Origin: Aristolochia californica
Lineage: Eukaryota; Streptophyta; Magnoliopsida; Piperales; Aristolochiaceae
Assembly (NCBI GenBank): GCA_029961685.1
Contig: JARWKL010000008.1
Location: 9,674,501-9,738,500 of the forward strand
Length of the DNA: 64,000 nt
Reading direction: 5' to 3'
Below are positions 11,085 to 21,422 of the stretch, piece after piece. The translations under genes were made by a program, and so were the position numbers. Positions within the stretch are counted from its first letter, which is position 1, and every line of letters starts with the position of its first letter. Under the pieces are notes generated by a model. The model was not told the origin of the DNA, made no database searches, and saw nothing but the letters and a program-made list of their open reading frames with translations.

Positions 11085-11190
11085 AGATGAAGATGAAGTT
11101 GTCCACACTAACACCCTATTTCGAAGATTTTGAAGATGAAGATCATGTAAATGCATAAGATGAAGATGAAGATCAAGATCAAGATCAAAT
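11085..11190 (+). repeat. GAAGAT/GATCAA microsatellite next to the PIF1 right end
   Basis: Runs of gaagat and then gatcaa triplet-pair repeats sit just inside the right terminal inverted repeat of PIF1. They are probably simple expansion of subterminal sequence and show no coding signal. Confidence 0.6.
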
Positions 11191-11216
11191 TTTCATTCTG
11201 TTTTACTAACCCCCCC

Positions 11217-11575
11217 TTTATGTATGAAGGCTTTAACTATGTATATGAACTATTTTCTTGTGACTTCATTCCCACATGGACTTTGTAAGTCCTTGGGGAG
11301 TTTGGACATTGGAAAATAAAAATAACAAGGTAATGGAAATTGTTACTGATGTGTGTAGTTTCTGTCTCTTTCATAAGTTCTATGTTTCATGTCTTGGTAG
11401 GAATACATGCAGTACTATTGTGACCCTCCAATCCTTATGATTTTTTTTTCCGATATCGCCTCCTTTTTCTTTTTAAGAAATATGACAGATCTTTAGAGAT
11501 ATATTGATGTCTATCTCACAAGACTTCAAAAAATTTTCTAACTTTACTGATAAAATTGTGTTTCTGGTAAGGTAA
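11217..11575. other. Block H, copy 1 (right part)
   Basis: This continues the block interrupted by PIF1 and matches 62618-62969 nearly base for base, for example tgtatgaaggctttaac, cccacatggactttgtaag and gacagatctttagagatat. No gene is recognised. It leads into PIF2. Confidence 0.6.
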
Positions 11576-11678
11576 GGAGGGGGTGGATTACCCCTTCCTT
11601 TTTTTCTTCTCCCCCTCTCAATTTTTTTTCCAATAACAACTTATTTTTTATCCATTGTCTACTTGTTATGAGTTTTAG

Positions 11679-12663
11679 ATGGCTGGAAGGAGGAAAGGTA
11701 AAGACAATATAGATAACACTACAAAGAGGTCATACGAATCATGGACGTGTGACGAAGACAGTAAAATGCTTGATTTTCTCATTGAGCAAGTCAATTTGGG
11801 TAAAAAATTACCCAATGGAGTTTGGAAACACGAAGTTTTCAATAATTATGTCAATATGTTCAATATGGACACAGCGAACCAAAAGACAATAGAACAGTTG
11901 AAAAACTGTGTGAGGACTTGGAAAAAAATATATATGGTTGTGAGTACATGCCTAAACACTAGCAGCTTTGGGTGGGATCCAACAACCCAGAAAGTCACTA
12001 CTAGTAAGACAGTGTGGCAAGACTACATAAAGGTTTGTAAATGTAACATAGAATGTTATGTTTTTTGCTTTATTAATCATACTTTTTAGTATTTTAAATG
12101 ATAACTTTTCATGTAGACGCATAGAGAAGCCTACAAGTATAGGCGGGAAAGTTGTCCGCTCTATGAAAAATTGCCTATTGTGGTTGGAAACACTATGGCC
12201 GCCGGGAAAGCGAGTAACACAATCATAGAGTCAGATGATAACCTTTTTCTAATTTTGTAGAAGGGACAATGATTGAGGACATTGATGAAGATGATGCAAT
12301 CAAGGAGATCCTAGCACCCAACATTACAGAGTCTCCAAGTGATGCTCCTCCGAAAAGCAAAGCATCAAGCAATGATGGGAATAGAACTTCTTCTACTCAG
12401 CGTAGGAAGAGATCCGAACCATTAGTTGAAAATGCTAACAAGATCGTTGAGGGTATTAACAATATGTCATCAACCCTTATGCAAATCTTTACTCCCGTAG
12501 AACATCCATGGTTCGAAGCACCCTAGGCATTACCTTAATTACCCAGAGAAGTCAAATTTTTTGCATGGAGTTGGTCGACACCAAAGCTAGGAAGGATATG
12601 TTTATGAAGATAAAACAAGAAGATCGGTATGATTGGTTGATGACTAAATTCAATGCAATGTAA
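11679..12663 (+). pseudogene. PIF2-A Myb/SANT-like protein, frameshifted
   Basis: Exon 1 (11679-12032) encodes a Myb/SANT-like domain with YESWTCDEDSKMLDFLIEQ, LPNGVWKHEV, FGWDPTTQ and VWQDYIK. It ends at a GTTTGT donor. The acceptor ATGTAG at 12111-12116 leads into exon 2 with THREAYKYRRESCPLYEKLP. Near 12247-12255 two extra bases relative to the copy at 63600 change the frame and bring in a TAG. The original frame resumes with GTMIEDIDEDDA and a basic SSTQRRKRSEP patch, is cut again by TAG after FEAP, and has a recognisable C terminus ending near 12663. It is homologous to the intact PIF1 protein and, like it, would bind element ends. Confidence 0.8.
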
Positions 12664-12816
12664 TAGACTTATATAGATGTTGACAATTTTAACCTATATT
12701 TACGAGATACATTTGTATGAATGACGTTGATTATTGAGTATTTTTAGTCAATAGTTAATGTGTAAATGTGTTTGAACCATGTTTTCATTATTGAATGTCT
12801 AGTATTGTAGGTACCC

Positions 12817-14150
12817 ATGGAAAATCTACCAAATAGGGAGAAAATATGTATTTGTATTGCAGCTTATACAATTGTACTTGTCCTTGTCCATTCATACTCA
12901 AATGATTGTAATAGGCAAGTACAACGTTCTTATCATATGGGTGGTCCACGATATTTAAAGAAAGCATTAGAAAGATTGCCTATTAAATTTTGAAAAGTGT
13001 ATAGGATGAATCAAACTATTTTCTCAAGTTGGTTGGAATCTTGAAAAGTAGAGGACTTTTATTTGATACAAGGACAATATATGTGGAAAAATAAATTGCA
13101 TATTTTTGTATAATTGTTAGTCAACAACAATCTTATAGTGTCACCTCACAGATGTTTGAAAGATCAAATTGGACAATTAATAAGTATTTTAACAAATTGT
13201 TAAATGCTATTATCAGACTACAATCTGATTACATCAAGCAACCTTCAAGACGTACTCATTCAAAGATCTTGAACAATGATATCTATTATCCATATTTTAA
13301 GGTAAATATAAAGTCGTTTGATGAATAATTTTTAGTTACTATAAAAATATATATTTGTATTAATGATTTTTTATTAGGATTGTATTGGTGCGATCGATGG
13401 TACTCATATTAAAACACATTTCTCATTTGATCAACAAGCAAGATTCTGGAACAGGAAGGATTTTCTCAAAACGTATTGGCAGCATATATATTTGACATGC
13501 AATTCACATATATACTTGTTGGATGGGAGGGATCAACAGCCGATTCAAGTGTATTGAAGTCAGCATTAACCAAACGAGATAAACTTTATGTTCCTGAAGG
13601 TAAATATCACTTCTTTCTTTATAGTCTATTTAAATTTATAATTTTTTATTAGATTATAATAGATATATATTTTATTGTAGGCAAATATTATTTGGTAGAT
13701 GCTGGATATGCAAATCTTCCTGGGTTCTTGGCTCCATATCGAGGTACTCGTTATCACTTGCAAGAATTTAGGAATAATACTCCTACGGATGAAAGAGAAT
13801 TATTTAACTGATGACGCTCATCTTTACGGAACACTATCGAGCGTACATTTGGGGCTTTAAAAGCTCGTTTCAAGATATTAAAAGATGCTCCTCCTTTTGA
13901 TTTTGATGTCCAGGTAAAAATTGTGATTGCTTATTGTGTATTGCATAATTATATACGCATAGAAGATTATATGGATTTATTTGAAGATGAAGAAGATGAT
14001 TCAAGTGATGATTCTGGTGAAGAACATTGTGAGAAAGTGATAATAGTGATGATGTGGACACTCAAAGAAGTACTAAGAGGGAGTCCACAGTACAATTTGC
14101 AAGAGCATCATATTATCAAAATGTTATAGCTATTCAGATGTGGCAAAATT
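12817..14150 (+). pseudogene. PIF2-A DDE nuclease, inactivated
   Basis: The three-exon layout is the same as in PIF1: about 12817-13301, 13378-13599 and 13681-14150, with GTAAAT donors and TTAG or TGTAG acceptors. Landmarks are CIGAIDGTHIK (first catalytic D), GSTADSSVLK, where the second D is kept, [23 protein letters not shown], and TIERTFGALKARF (third acidic residue). Stops occur early (after LPIKF, and in the stretch near 13045-13110) and at TGA 13809-13811, with further frame loss in the acidic C terminus. Unlike PIF1, the DDE triad survives; the copy is dead because of stops and frame changes. Confidence 0.8.
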
Positions 14151-14469
14151 ATTGACTATTATGTTTTAATGCCACTAAATATTTTTTGTGTTATACTTTT
14201 GTATGAACAGATATAATTTTTATATTAAAAAGGTGATTGAGTTATATTTTTAGTATTTTTATTTTTATTATTACGATATTTGTGTAGTACGCTATGTAGT
14301 ATGATATTTATATAATTATTTCATATTTAGATATTATTAAATTAATATAAAAGTAAGCATTTTTTTAATTATTATATTTAATATATTTTATTTATTAACT
14401 AATATTAATTTAATTTTCTGATAGTAAAATATATCAAAATATTTTATTTAATAAATAATTTATATTCAC

Positions 14470-14612
14470 TTTACACCACACTTTCCATTGTGCACACTAA
14501 CACAAACAAGTACTTTACACTGCACTTTCAATTGAGCACACTAACATAAACAAGTACTTTACATTGCACTTTCTATTGCGCACACTAACACAAATAAGTA
14601 TTTTAAATTTCC
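14470..14612. repeat. Three ~45-bp subterminal tandem repeats of PIF2
   Basis: cacttt starts at 14479, 14523 and 14568, each followed by c[c/a/t]attg[t/a/c]g[c]acactaaca and aagta. The stretch 14150-14470 before it is AT-rich with no gene. Homopurine/homopyrimidine sequence (14690-14722, mostly C) follows. Confidence 0.7.
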
Positions 14613-14797
14613 TAGCACTTTCCCTAGGGAAAATATTTTTCATTGTAATCCACTTTCCCTCCGCACTTACATTGTGCACTACCCGCCCCCTCCCCCCCTC
14701 CCCCCCTCCCCCCCCCCCCCCTCCTTTCTTTAGTTAAACGCTAAAGCAGAAATTCAATTTTCAATTTGTTTGTAGCTAGTGGGTACTCAGACCTTAC

Positions 14798-14926
14798 CTG
14801 AGAGAGAACAAACACAAATAGAGGGATAATAGAACTAAACAAGAATGGCCATAGAGAGCCAGAATCCTTGCCTCTAATTGCAGCCCAGAATGTGTGCATC
14901 GTGATACTTACGACCATGGCCGCTTC
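14798..14926 (-). pseudogene. LIFEGUARD / Bax-inhibitor-1-like exon
   Basis: The minus-strand block is bounded by an ACAG acceptor and a CAG|GTAAGG donor and encodes 43 residues without a stop. The sequence EAAMVVSITMHTFWAAIRG, then KDSGSLWPFLFSSI and a hydrophobic run ending in LSQ, matches the plant LIFEGUARD/BI1-like family: these multi-pass ER/Golgi membrane proteins suppress cell death and have YTFWAAKRGxDFxFLGPFLF at this place. The hallmark TFWAA, RGKD and PFLF blocks are kept, while F/L positions around them have changed (SGSLW). Further exons are not found to the left, where PIF2 lies. Together with the exon candidates at 21135-21240 and 22115-22166 it suggests one minus-strand gene, now probably a pseudogene. 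Assignment is from motif memory, not alignment. Confidence 0.6.
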
Positions 14927-15798
14927 CTGTTTTGTAAAACATTCAACAGAAGAAGACTAGTTAATGTCATGGCAGAGAACAGAAACTGCATCGCAGCTAG
15001 TATTTCTATGCTGTCATTTTTTCATACAATTAAAACAGCAATGCAGCTAATTTAGACCATCAACCACAACAATGTAAGACAGTTAGCCAATGCGACCCAA
15101 AAAGGTTAACTGACTAAGTGGGACCAAAGACCCACACTTACACCCACCTTGCCAAATGCAAAGTCCCCATGCTAAACCAAATGCAAACGAACTCACGGGG
15201 ATTCGAACGCGGGATGGCGTGCCAAACACAGGGTACCAAACCATCTGCCCCGAACAAGTGAACCGATTAAATGTTAGGTTCTTCCCGAGCCATGGATCGA
15301 GTGACCCTTCTTTCCTCTCTTCCCTCCATATTGAATCTTGAACGTGGAATGATGGAAATAGGAATGGAATGATTGAGCTTGGAAGGAAGCTCGACCTAGA
15401 CCTCAGAGGGAGAATCTGACCTAGACCTCTGAGGGAGAATCTGACCTGTTTAATTCTAATTTCTCAATACTTACTTTTCTTCACCTTGATGTGCCCATAA
15501 ATAGGGTTGAGGACGGAAATACAAAATAGACCCATGGGTCAATTGGTTCATGCCATATTACATCTAAACCAAACCAAACCAAATGGAATTACATTAAAAG
15601 TAAATTGACATAATTTAATTCCTATGCCTATGGATAACTCGTGATGCTATGGAGTCCATAAGATCACCCCCCCTCCTGGAGAATGAGTTTGTCCTCAAGT
15701 TCGAAGTAGGAGTAGAGGGTTCAGAACGCATCTAATGGCTCCCATGTCGTGTCACTGGGATCAGCATCAGCCCATTGCACTAGGATCTCCCAATCACC

Positions 15799-16950
15799 CT
15801 AAATGCGATCAGCCTGTAACACCTGTCCTGGAGTAGAAAGGACACATCCCCCATGTAGTGAAGGCAGAGGTGTGTGTAGCAAGGGAGAGTCACCTTGGAA
15901 GGCCTTCAGTTGGGAGACGTGAAACACATTGTGAATCTTGGCCTCTGGCGGAAGCTGCAAGCGGTAGGCAACTGTACCAATGCGGTCCATTACCTAAAAG
16001 GGACCATAATACTTCGGAGAGAGCTTGTGGCTTAGAGGCTGTCAGTGACAGCTGCCTATAGTGTTGGAGACATAGCCATACATAATCTCCTGGAGAAAAG
16101 AAGACTTCCCGGTGCTTCTTGTCATAATAAAACTTCATAGTATTTTGGGCGTCCTAGAGATGAGTTCGCACCTCAATGAGCAAAGTCTCTTTCTGCTAAT
16201 GCTTGGTCCAAAGTGGCGACCTTGGAGGCACCTAGTTCATATGATAAAACGATGGGCGGCTCTCTACCATATACTTTTTTCGAGTGCGCTGTGGTAGGAG
16301 GTGTTGTAACAGAATTCCGCCCAGGCAAGCCACTTAACCCACTGTTTAGGTGAGTCCCCCACGAAACAACGAAGATACATCTCAATTGTCCGATTGACGA
16401 CCTCTGTCTGACCATCAGTCTGTTGATGGTAGGTGGAAGAGAATGCTAACGTTGTGCCCTGCAGCTTGAATAGTTCTTTCCAGAATGTACTGGTAAAGAT
16501 GACATCTCTGTCACTGGTAATGGAAGTAGGCATCCCATATAAGCGTACAATATTATCCATAAATAGCTGAGCTACGTGAGTTGCAGTGTAAGGATGAGCC
16601 ATAGGTATGAAATGGCCATACTTTGATAAATGATCAACCACTACAAAGATAACGGATTTGTCGAACGATGAGGGAATACCATCTATGAAGTCCATGGAAA
16701 TATCTTACCAGACTTGTGATGGTAGTTGAAGTGGTTGGAGCAACCCAGCTGGACTTAATGATTCAGCTTTATTTCGTTGACAAATCTGACAAGCCGCCAC
16801 ATAATCGGCTATACTGCGCTTCATACCCCTCCAAAAAAATTCCCGACTTATCCGGCAATATGTTTTTTGTCAGCCGTCATGTGTACTATCATGGAAGGAG
16901 GCTAAAATGTAGTGAATTAGTGGTGATGTGTGGTGAAGAAAGATCAGGTT
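15799..16950 (-). pseudogene. G1 integrase-chromodomain remnant
   Basis: Integrase core motifs are split over frames: MDFIDGIPSS (first D) near 16680, TSDRDVIFTSTFWKELF (second D) near 16510, and QQTDGQTEVVNRTIEMYLR (E) near 16400. The tail (16138-15799) contains MKFYYDKKHREVFFSPGDYVW and [21 protein letters not shown], followed by a chromodomain-like segment near 15720-15790. Chromodomains guide integration to particular chromatin. Frameshifts and stops make this copy inactive. Confidence 0.75.
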
Positions 16951-17001
16951 TCGGAAGAGGACCAGACTATCTTGAACCGTCCAATGTTTTTCCGATCTCC
17001 C

Positions 17002-18372
17002 CTACTGGATCTCCTGATATAAAGCAATAATTTTTGGGTACTGTTGTATCTCTTCCTGGATAGAATCCAACAAGAGAGCTCTGGGCTGACTGATGGAATG
17101 TAATTGCGGCTCTGGAATGTCTCGGCGAGATAAAGCATCAGCTCCCACATTCAAACTCTCAGGTTTATACTCCACTGTAAAGTCAAACCCCATGAGTTTA
17201 CTTAACCAATACTGTTGCGGTGAGGTAGTGAGGCGCTGCTCAAGCAGATACTTGAGGTTGCAATGATCTATGCGAATCAGAAATGGACGCCCCCAAAGAT
17301 TAGGCCACCAATGCTATATTGTTTTAGCTAAACCGATCAGTTCCCTCTCATAAGCTGCTAACTTGTGGTGGTGTTGGCCAAATTGGCAGCTAAAATAAGC
17401 AATCGGGTGTCCCTGTTGGTATAACACTGCACCAATACCGCCCCTCAAAGCATCACATTCTACCACAAATGACTCATCAAAATCCGGTAACTGCAAAATG
17501 GTGCAGAGGATAAGGCATCTTTCAACTGCTAAAAGGAATGAGCCGCAGTCTTGGACCAGGTAAATGCATTTTTTCTTGAGTAGGTTGTTGAGCGGTGCTT
17601 CAATCTGGCCATAGCCGCGAATAAATTTCCTGTAATACCCTGAAAGGCCCAAAAATCCCCTTAATGCTGTAATGGAGGTGGGAGGAGGCCAATCTGTGAC
17701 GGCATGTATCTTACTCTGGTCTACCTTCACCCCAACTGCTGAAATAACGTGGCTCAAGTATGCCACTTCGGAGGTACCCATTGAACATTTGGACTGATTT
17801 AAAACCAAATAATGTGATCGGATAAGAGTAAATACCTGGTGAAGGTGCTGAAGATGCTCTTCCCAATTGTTGTTGTAGACCAAAATATCATCAAAAAAAT
17901 ACCAAAACGTATTTCCTCAAGAGAGAGGAAAATACCTCATTTATGAGGGCCTGGAATGTGGAAGGCGCATTTGAGAGACCAAATGGCGTTACAAAGAACT
18001 CAAAATGCCTGTGGTGCGTGCGGAACGCAGTTTTCCCCACATCTAATGGATGAACTCGGATTTGATGATAGCCAAACTTTAAATTGAGCTTGGTAAAAAT
18101 AGTAGCACCATGTAACTCATCTAGCAACTTGTCCACCACTGGTAAGGGAAATTTGTCTTTAATGGTGTGCGCATTGAGTTGCCTGTAATCCACACAAAAC
18201 CTCCATGACTTATCATTCCTGCAGACCAGTAATACCGGGAGGAAAAAGGAGACCTGCTTGGCTGAATAATACCCTGGGCTAGCATCTTTTGGCACTGCCT
18301 TTCAAACTCATCCTTCTGTAAGTGGGGGTAACGATAAGGACACACCACTACAGGTTCAATGCCCGTTTTCAA
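17002..18372 (-). pseudogene. G1 reverse transcriptase-RNase H remnant
   Basis: Pieces in different frames follow each other: 18372-18121, 18295-17891, 17883-17314 and 17193-17002. RT landmarks are [34 protein letters not shown] (the family has LDLKSGY, so the first catalytic D is N), [19 protein letters not shown], and a +1 change in a T-run at about 17893-17900 that breaks the FFDD motif. RNase H is seen as VVECDALRGGIGAVLYQQGH, AYFSCQLGQHHHKLAAYERE and later VEYKPESLNVGADALSRRD. Inactive for several reasons. Confidence 0.8.
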
Positions 18373-18650
18373 ACGGATGCGGTGATCACAATGCCTAATT
18401 GGCGGTAGAGCAGTAGGTTCCTAAAAGATGTCCTCAAAGTCTGTAAGTAATTGAGATAACTTACAGTTGTTCGTGCTATGTACCTGAACAACCTGAAGGG
18501 CCCAGGGCACTGGTACATGTGTGTCATGCAATGTAATTTGACGGTGGTCCTCTGTGAAGGTCATGGTCAGAGCTTGAAAATCCCATAAAATAGGCCCCAA
18601 CAGTTGTAGCTATTTAATTCCCAGTACCAAATCAAATCCAGACAGTGGAA

Positions 18651-19040
18651 TCACCAGGAAATCTGTAATAATGTGTGTCCCTCAATATCAAAGTGGGTGG
18701 CTGGAGATATGCACACACTGGTAATTTTAGCCCCATTGATTACTGATACAAAAAGGCATGTCTGTTGCTGGACGACTAACACAAGTTGTTCGGCCGTTGG
18801 CTGACTGATGAAATTATGTATACTGCCAGAGTCAACTAAAGCAAGTAAGTGTAGATGATGTAACTGTGCTTTAACCTGCATGGTATTAGAACTGTGCAGA
18901 CCAGCCATGGCATGAAGTGAAATTTCTGGACCCTCTTGGTCTGTCTCCACAATCTCCTCCTTGGGTAGTATGTCTTCACAATCCTCCCACAGACATATAC
19001 TGAATAATCTTTTGCATTGGTGACCTTGTACATTCATCAC
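18651..19040 (-). pseudogene. G1 protease remnant
   Basis: The frame contains LLALVDSGSIHNFISQPTA near 18790-18850, the active-site loop of a retropepsin-type aspartic protease (D-S-G), followed by SVINGAKI. It is preceded by SLHAMAGLHSSNTMQVKAQL, the usual lead-in in this family. The catalytic triad is kept, but the frame is isolated by stops on both sides. Confidence 0.75.
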
Positions 19041-19368
19041 AGTTAAAACAAAGGCCCTAGGCCTTTCTCTGATCCATTTCTTGTCTGTTCAGTTTTTTGA
19101 AGTAAGGATCTGGTGGAGTAGAGTTAGAACTGTCTGGGTGTGGTGTTGCACTGGCTCCGGAACGTGGAGGACTATAATATGGTGTTAGCACAGTGGCATT
19201 GTGCCTTTATGGCCAAGCTGGTTTTCTGACCAGTGAATCCTTCAGAACACACTGCTTATGCTCAATTGACCTGGCTAAATTCATAGTGTGGTCCAAATCT
19301 GTAGGACCATGTAATTCAACTTCCAGCCGCAGAGCTTCTGTCAAACTAGCAGTAAAGATGTGAACATA

Positions 19369-20113
19369 CTAGGTGTGACTTACAAACTCATTAACACGGT
19401 CCAACTGTTCCTGGAAGGTCTTTTGATATACCTCAAGTGATCCTGTCTGCTTATAATTGATTAATTCGCCCAATGGATTGCTACTAGCTGGAGGACCAAA
19501 CCTCATCATGCATGATTGTCGAAAGGTTGCCCAATCCTGAACCAATTGGTCATTTCGGAATTGGTGGTACCATAGGAGCGCTTCATCGAGCATGTAGTAG
19601 GGGGCCAAATAAACTTTCTCATCCGCATGTATTTTTTTATGATAAAAGAATTGATCACATTTGGTTAACCAAATCAAGGGATCTTTAGACCCATCATATC
19701 TAGGAAAGTCTAGTTTTAAATACCTAGGAACCGTATTTGGTCCTTGAGTGGCAGGGATTGGTATGATGCATTGGTGGTGGTGGAGGAGGTGGTTGGTGGT
19801 AGTGATGGTTGTCGGCCGGTGGAGAGTAGGTTGTGTGTGGTTGTGCTCGTATCCCACTGTCATCCTGTCGTCGGAGGAGGGCTTGGATGGCGGCATCCAT
19901 GGATTTGATGGCCTCACGAAGGTCAGATGTAGTCTGAAGCACTTCTTCCAGAGATTGAGCTTGGAGGTCTGTCCTCTGGCGATTATCTTCAATTAGTTGC
20001 CTCAAATCCTCAGGGGAAGAGGAATCCCCAATGGTGGACCTATCTAATACCAAGATGTTAGGTTCTTCCCGAGCCATGGATCGAGTCATCCTTCTTTCCT
20101 CTCTTCCCTCCAT
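19369..20113 (-). pseudogene. G1 gag remnant
   Basis: The capsid gene starts at an ATG at 20113, inside the 5' LTR (MEGREERRMTRSMAREEPN), and reads on through the primer-binding site (ILVLDRSTIGDSS). A frame change near 19725-19990 moves the rest into another frame, which has the retrotransposon gag core VPRYLKLDFPRYDGSKDPL, then WLTKCDQFFYH, LLWYHQFRN, MRFGPPASSNPLGELINYKQ and TGSLEVYQKTFQEQLDR, ending at a TAG near 19369. A CFNCDE zinc-knuckle fragment lies near 19050. Gag packages the RNA in virus-like particles. This copy cannot make an intact protein. Confidence 0.8.
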
Positions 20114-21134
20114 ATTGAATCTTGACGCTAGAAGTGGTTTCTTATTTCTTGAACGTGGAATGATGGAAATAGGAATGGAATGATTAAGCTTTGAAGGAAA
20201 CTCGACCTGGACCTCAAAGGGAGAATCCGACCTAGACCTCTGAAGGAGAATCTGGACCTGTTTAATTCTAATTTCTCAATACTTACTTTCCTTCACCTTG
20301 ACGTCCCCATAAATAGGGTTGATGACGGAAACACAAAATAGACCCATGGGTCAATTGGTTCATGCCATGTTACATCTAAACCAAACCAAACCAAATAGAA
20401 TTACATTAAAAGTAAATTGACATAATTTAATTCCTATGCCTATGGATAACTCGTGATGCTATGCAGTCCATAACATTAAGTGGGACCAAGGACCCACACT
20501 TATACCCACCCCGCCAAATTCAAAGACCCTGCGCCAAACCAAATGCAAATGAACCAAACCAAATGCAAACGAATTAATAGGGATTCGAACGCAGGATGGC
20601 GTGCCAAATGCAAAGTACCAAACCATTCACATCCAACAGGTTAATCGAATAAGTGGGACCAAGGACCCACACTTGCACCCACCCCGCCAAATGCAAAGTC
20701 CCTCTGCCAAATTAAATGCAAACGAACCAAACCAAATGCAAACAAACTCACAGGGATTCGAACGCGGGATGGCGTGCCAAATACAGAGTACCAAACCATC
20801 CACACCCAATACAGTTAACCGTTTAAGGTGCGGAAGACTAGGTCATAACACAGATCACCAACATATTCCAACACTCCCCCGCAAACCTAACCCCTGGGTT
20901 AAACCTAGGATAGATTCCAAATAAAAATGCAAATGCAAAGTCCCCATGCCAAACATGCGAAGGCGCAAGGATTCGAAGGCGGGACAGGCAAAACCTGCTC
21001 TGATACCATGTAAGACAGCTAGCCAATGCGACCCGAAAAGGTTAACCGATTAAGTGGGACCAAGGACCCACACTTACAAGCAAAGCAAGGCCACTTTCAA
21101 CGCATAAGATGGAAACAGAGTATAGGATCTTTAC

Positions 21135-21240
21135 CACTTCTGAATGCACTAATGATGTCGATCGTCGCCATGCGGAAGGACTCTCTGTTAGGAGCATGAA
21201 GTTGATAGTAGAGATACATGGGACGTGGAACTGCAAAAAT
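21135..21240 (-). pseudogene. Putative LIFEGUARD-like exon
   Basis: The minus-strand block has a TTTTTGCAG acceptor and an AGTG|GTAAAG donor. In the frame that joins in phase to the exon candidate at 22115-22166 it reads VPRPMYLYYQLHAPNRESF and ends in ISAFRSG. The family has a C-P-L-Y-Y-Y-x-x-x-H-P-x-N stretch followed by a transmembrane helix and AFTSGK at an intron border. The resemblance at both ends suggests the exon with its hydrophobic middle shortened. The splice signals are clear; the family assignment is weak by itself and rests on the better exon at 14798. Confidence 0.4.
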
Positions 21241-21422
21241 AGACAACAAAAAACTGGAATCAGAAACTGTTGTACGCGAGAAAAAACATATCCACATAAA
21301 CAAAATCCAGATGAATACAATAATTTGTTTCCCACTCATTTACCGGGCGGACAAGTTTCCAAGAAAAATCACAGCAGTCCAAAGAAACATATTCAAGACA
21401 AAACAATTCATATAAATTAAAG

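Larger units (their letters stand above)
6093..11216 (+). mobile_element. PIF/Harbinger transposon PIF1
   Basis: Terminal inverted repeats GGGGGGGTTAGTAAA lie at 6093-6107 and, inverted, at 11202-11216. They are flanked by the 3-bp target duplication TTT at 6090-6092 and 11217-11219. The uninterrupted site is present in the paralogous block at 62611-62625, where the sequence runs straight through one TTT. The 5.1-kb element carries a Myb/SANT-like gene and then a DDE nuclease gene, both on the plus strand, the usual two-gene layout of plant PIF elements. The TTT duplication departs from the usual TTA/TAA of the family. The nuclease is dead, so this copy could move only with help in trans. Confidence 0.9.
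11576..14725 (+). mobile_element. PIF/Harbinger element PIF2, copy A
   Basis: A second PIF element with the same gene order as PIF1: Myb/SANT-like gene, then DDE nuclease. The ends are not certain. The left end probably starts in GGAGGGGGTGGATT near 11576. The right end lies in the C-rich tract near 14690-14725, whose reverse complement begins GGGGGCGGGTAG. The target duplication cannot be fixed. The same element with the same flank occurs at about 62970 and runs off the window, so the insertion predates the duplication. Just inside the right end are three 45-bp tandem repeats carrying caytttcnattg and cacactaac words, a typical subterminal arrangement. Confidence 0.75.
15272..20475 (-). mobile_element. 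Gypsy chromovirus G1
   Basis: Full-length but decayed element, 5.2 kb. LTRs are 15272-15663 and 20056-20475; the left one lacks about 28 bp near 15340 that the right one has. Flanks TTAAA (15267-15271) and TTAAG (20476-20480) are a target duplication with one change, and joining them restores the 70-bp LTR sequence of the TRIM around it. The order on the minus strand is LTR, primer site (TGGTATTAGA at 20052-20043), gag, protease, RT, RNase H, integrase, chromodomain, purine tract, LTR. Size and short LTRs suggest a Reina-like chromovirus, which is an inference. Confidence 0.9.
15073..21078 (-). mobile_element. TRIM-like element with 70-bp LTRs, hosting Gypsy G1
   Basis: Terminal 70-bp repeats lie at 15073-15142 and 21009-21078. 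On the minus strand each begins TGTAAGTGTGGGTC and ends CTTACA. Directly after the 5' LTR comes TGGTATCAGAGC (21008 to 20997), complementary to initiator-Met tRNA. Directly before the 3' LTR is a purine-rich GGCAAGGTGGG. Flanking bases AACAA (15068-15072) and AGCAA (21079-21083) are a target duplication with one difference. Without G1 the element is about 800 bp and non-coding. Inside are further degenerate LTR-like blocks: one split by G1 at about 15250/20500, and one at about 20625-20682. Another block at about 20870-20890 reads GCGGGGGAG|TGTTGGAATATG on the minus strand. Recurrent TTCGAATCC motifs sit at about 15202, 20582, 20756 and 20970. It lies in an inferred intron of the LIFEGUARD-like gene. 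Confidence 0.75.

Noticed and set aside
490..21010. tRNA gene or SINE from the TTCGAA block and CTCTGATACCA
   Set aside because: No anticodon or D-arm and no cloverleaf; CTCTGATACCA is explained as a primer-binding site read backwards, and LTR-like ends are present.
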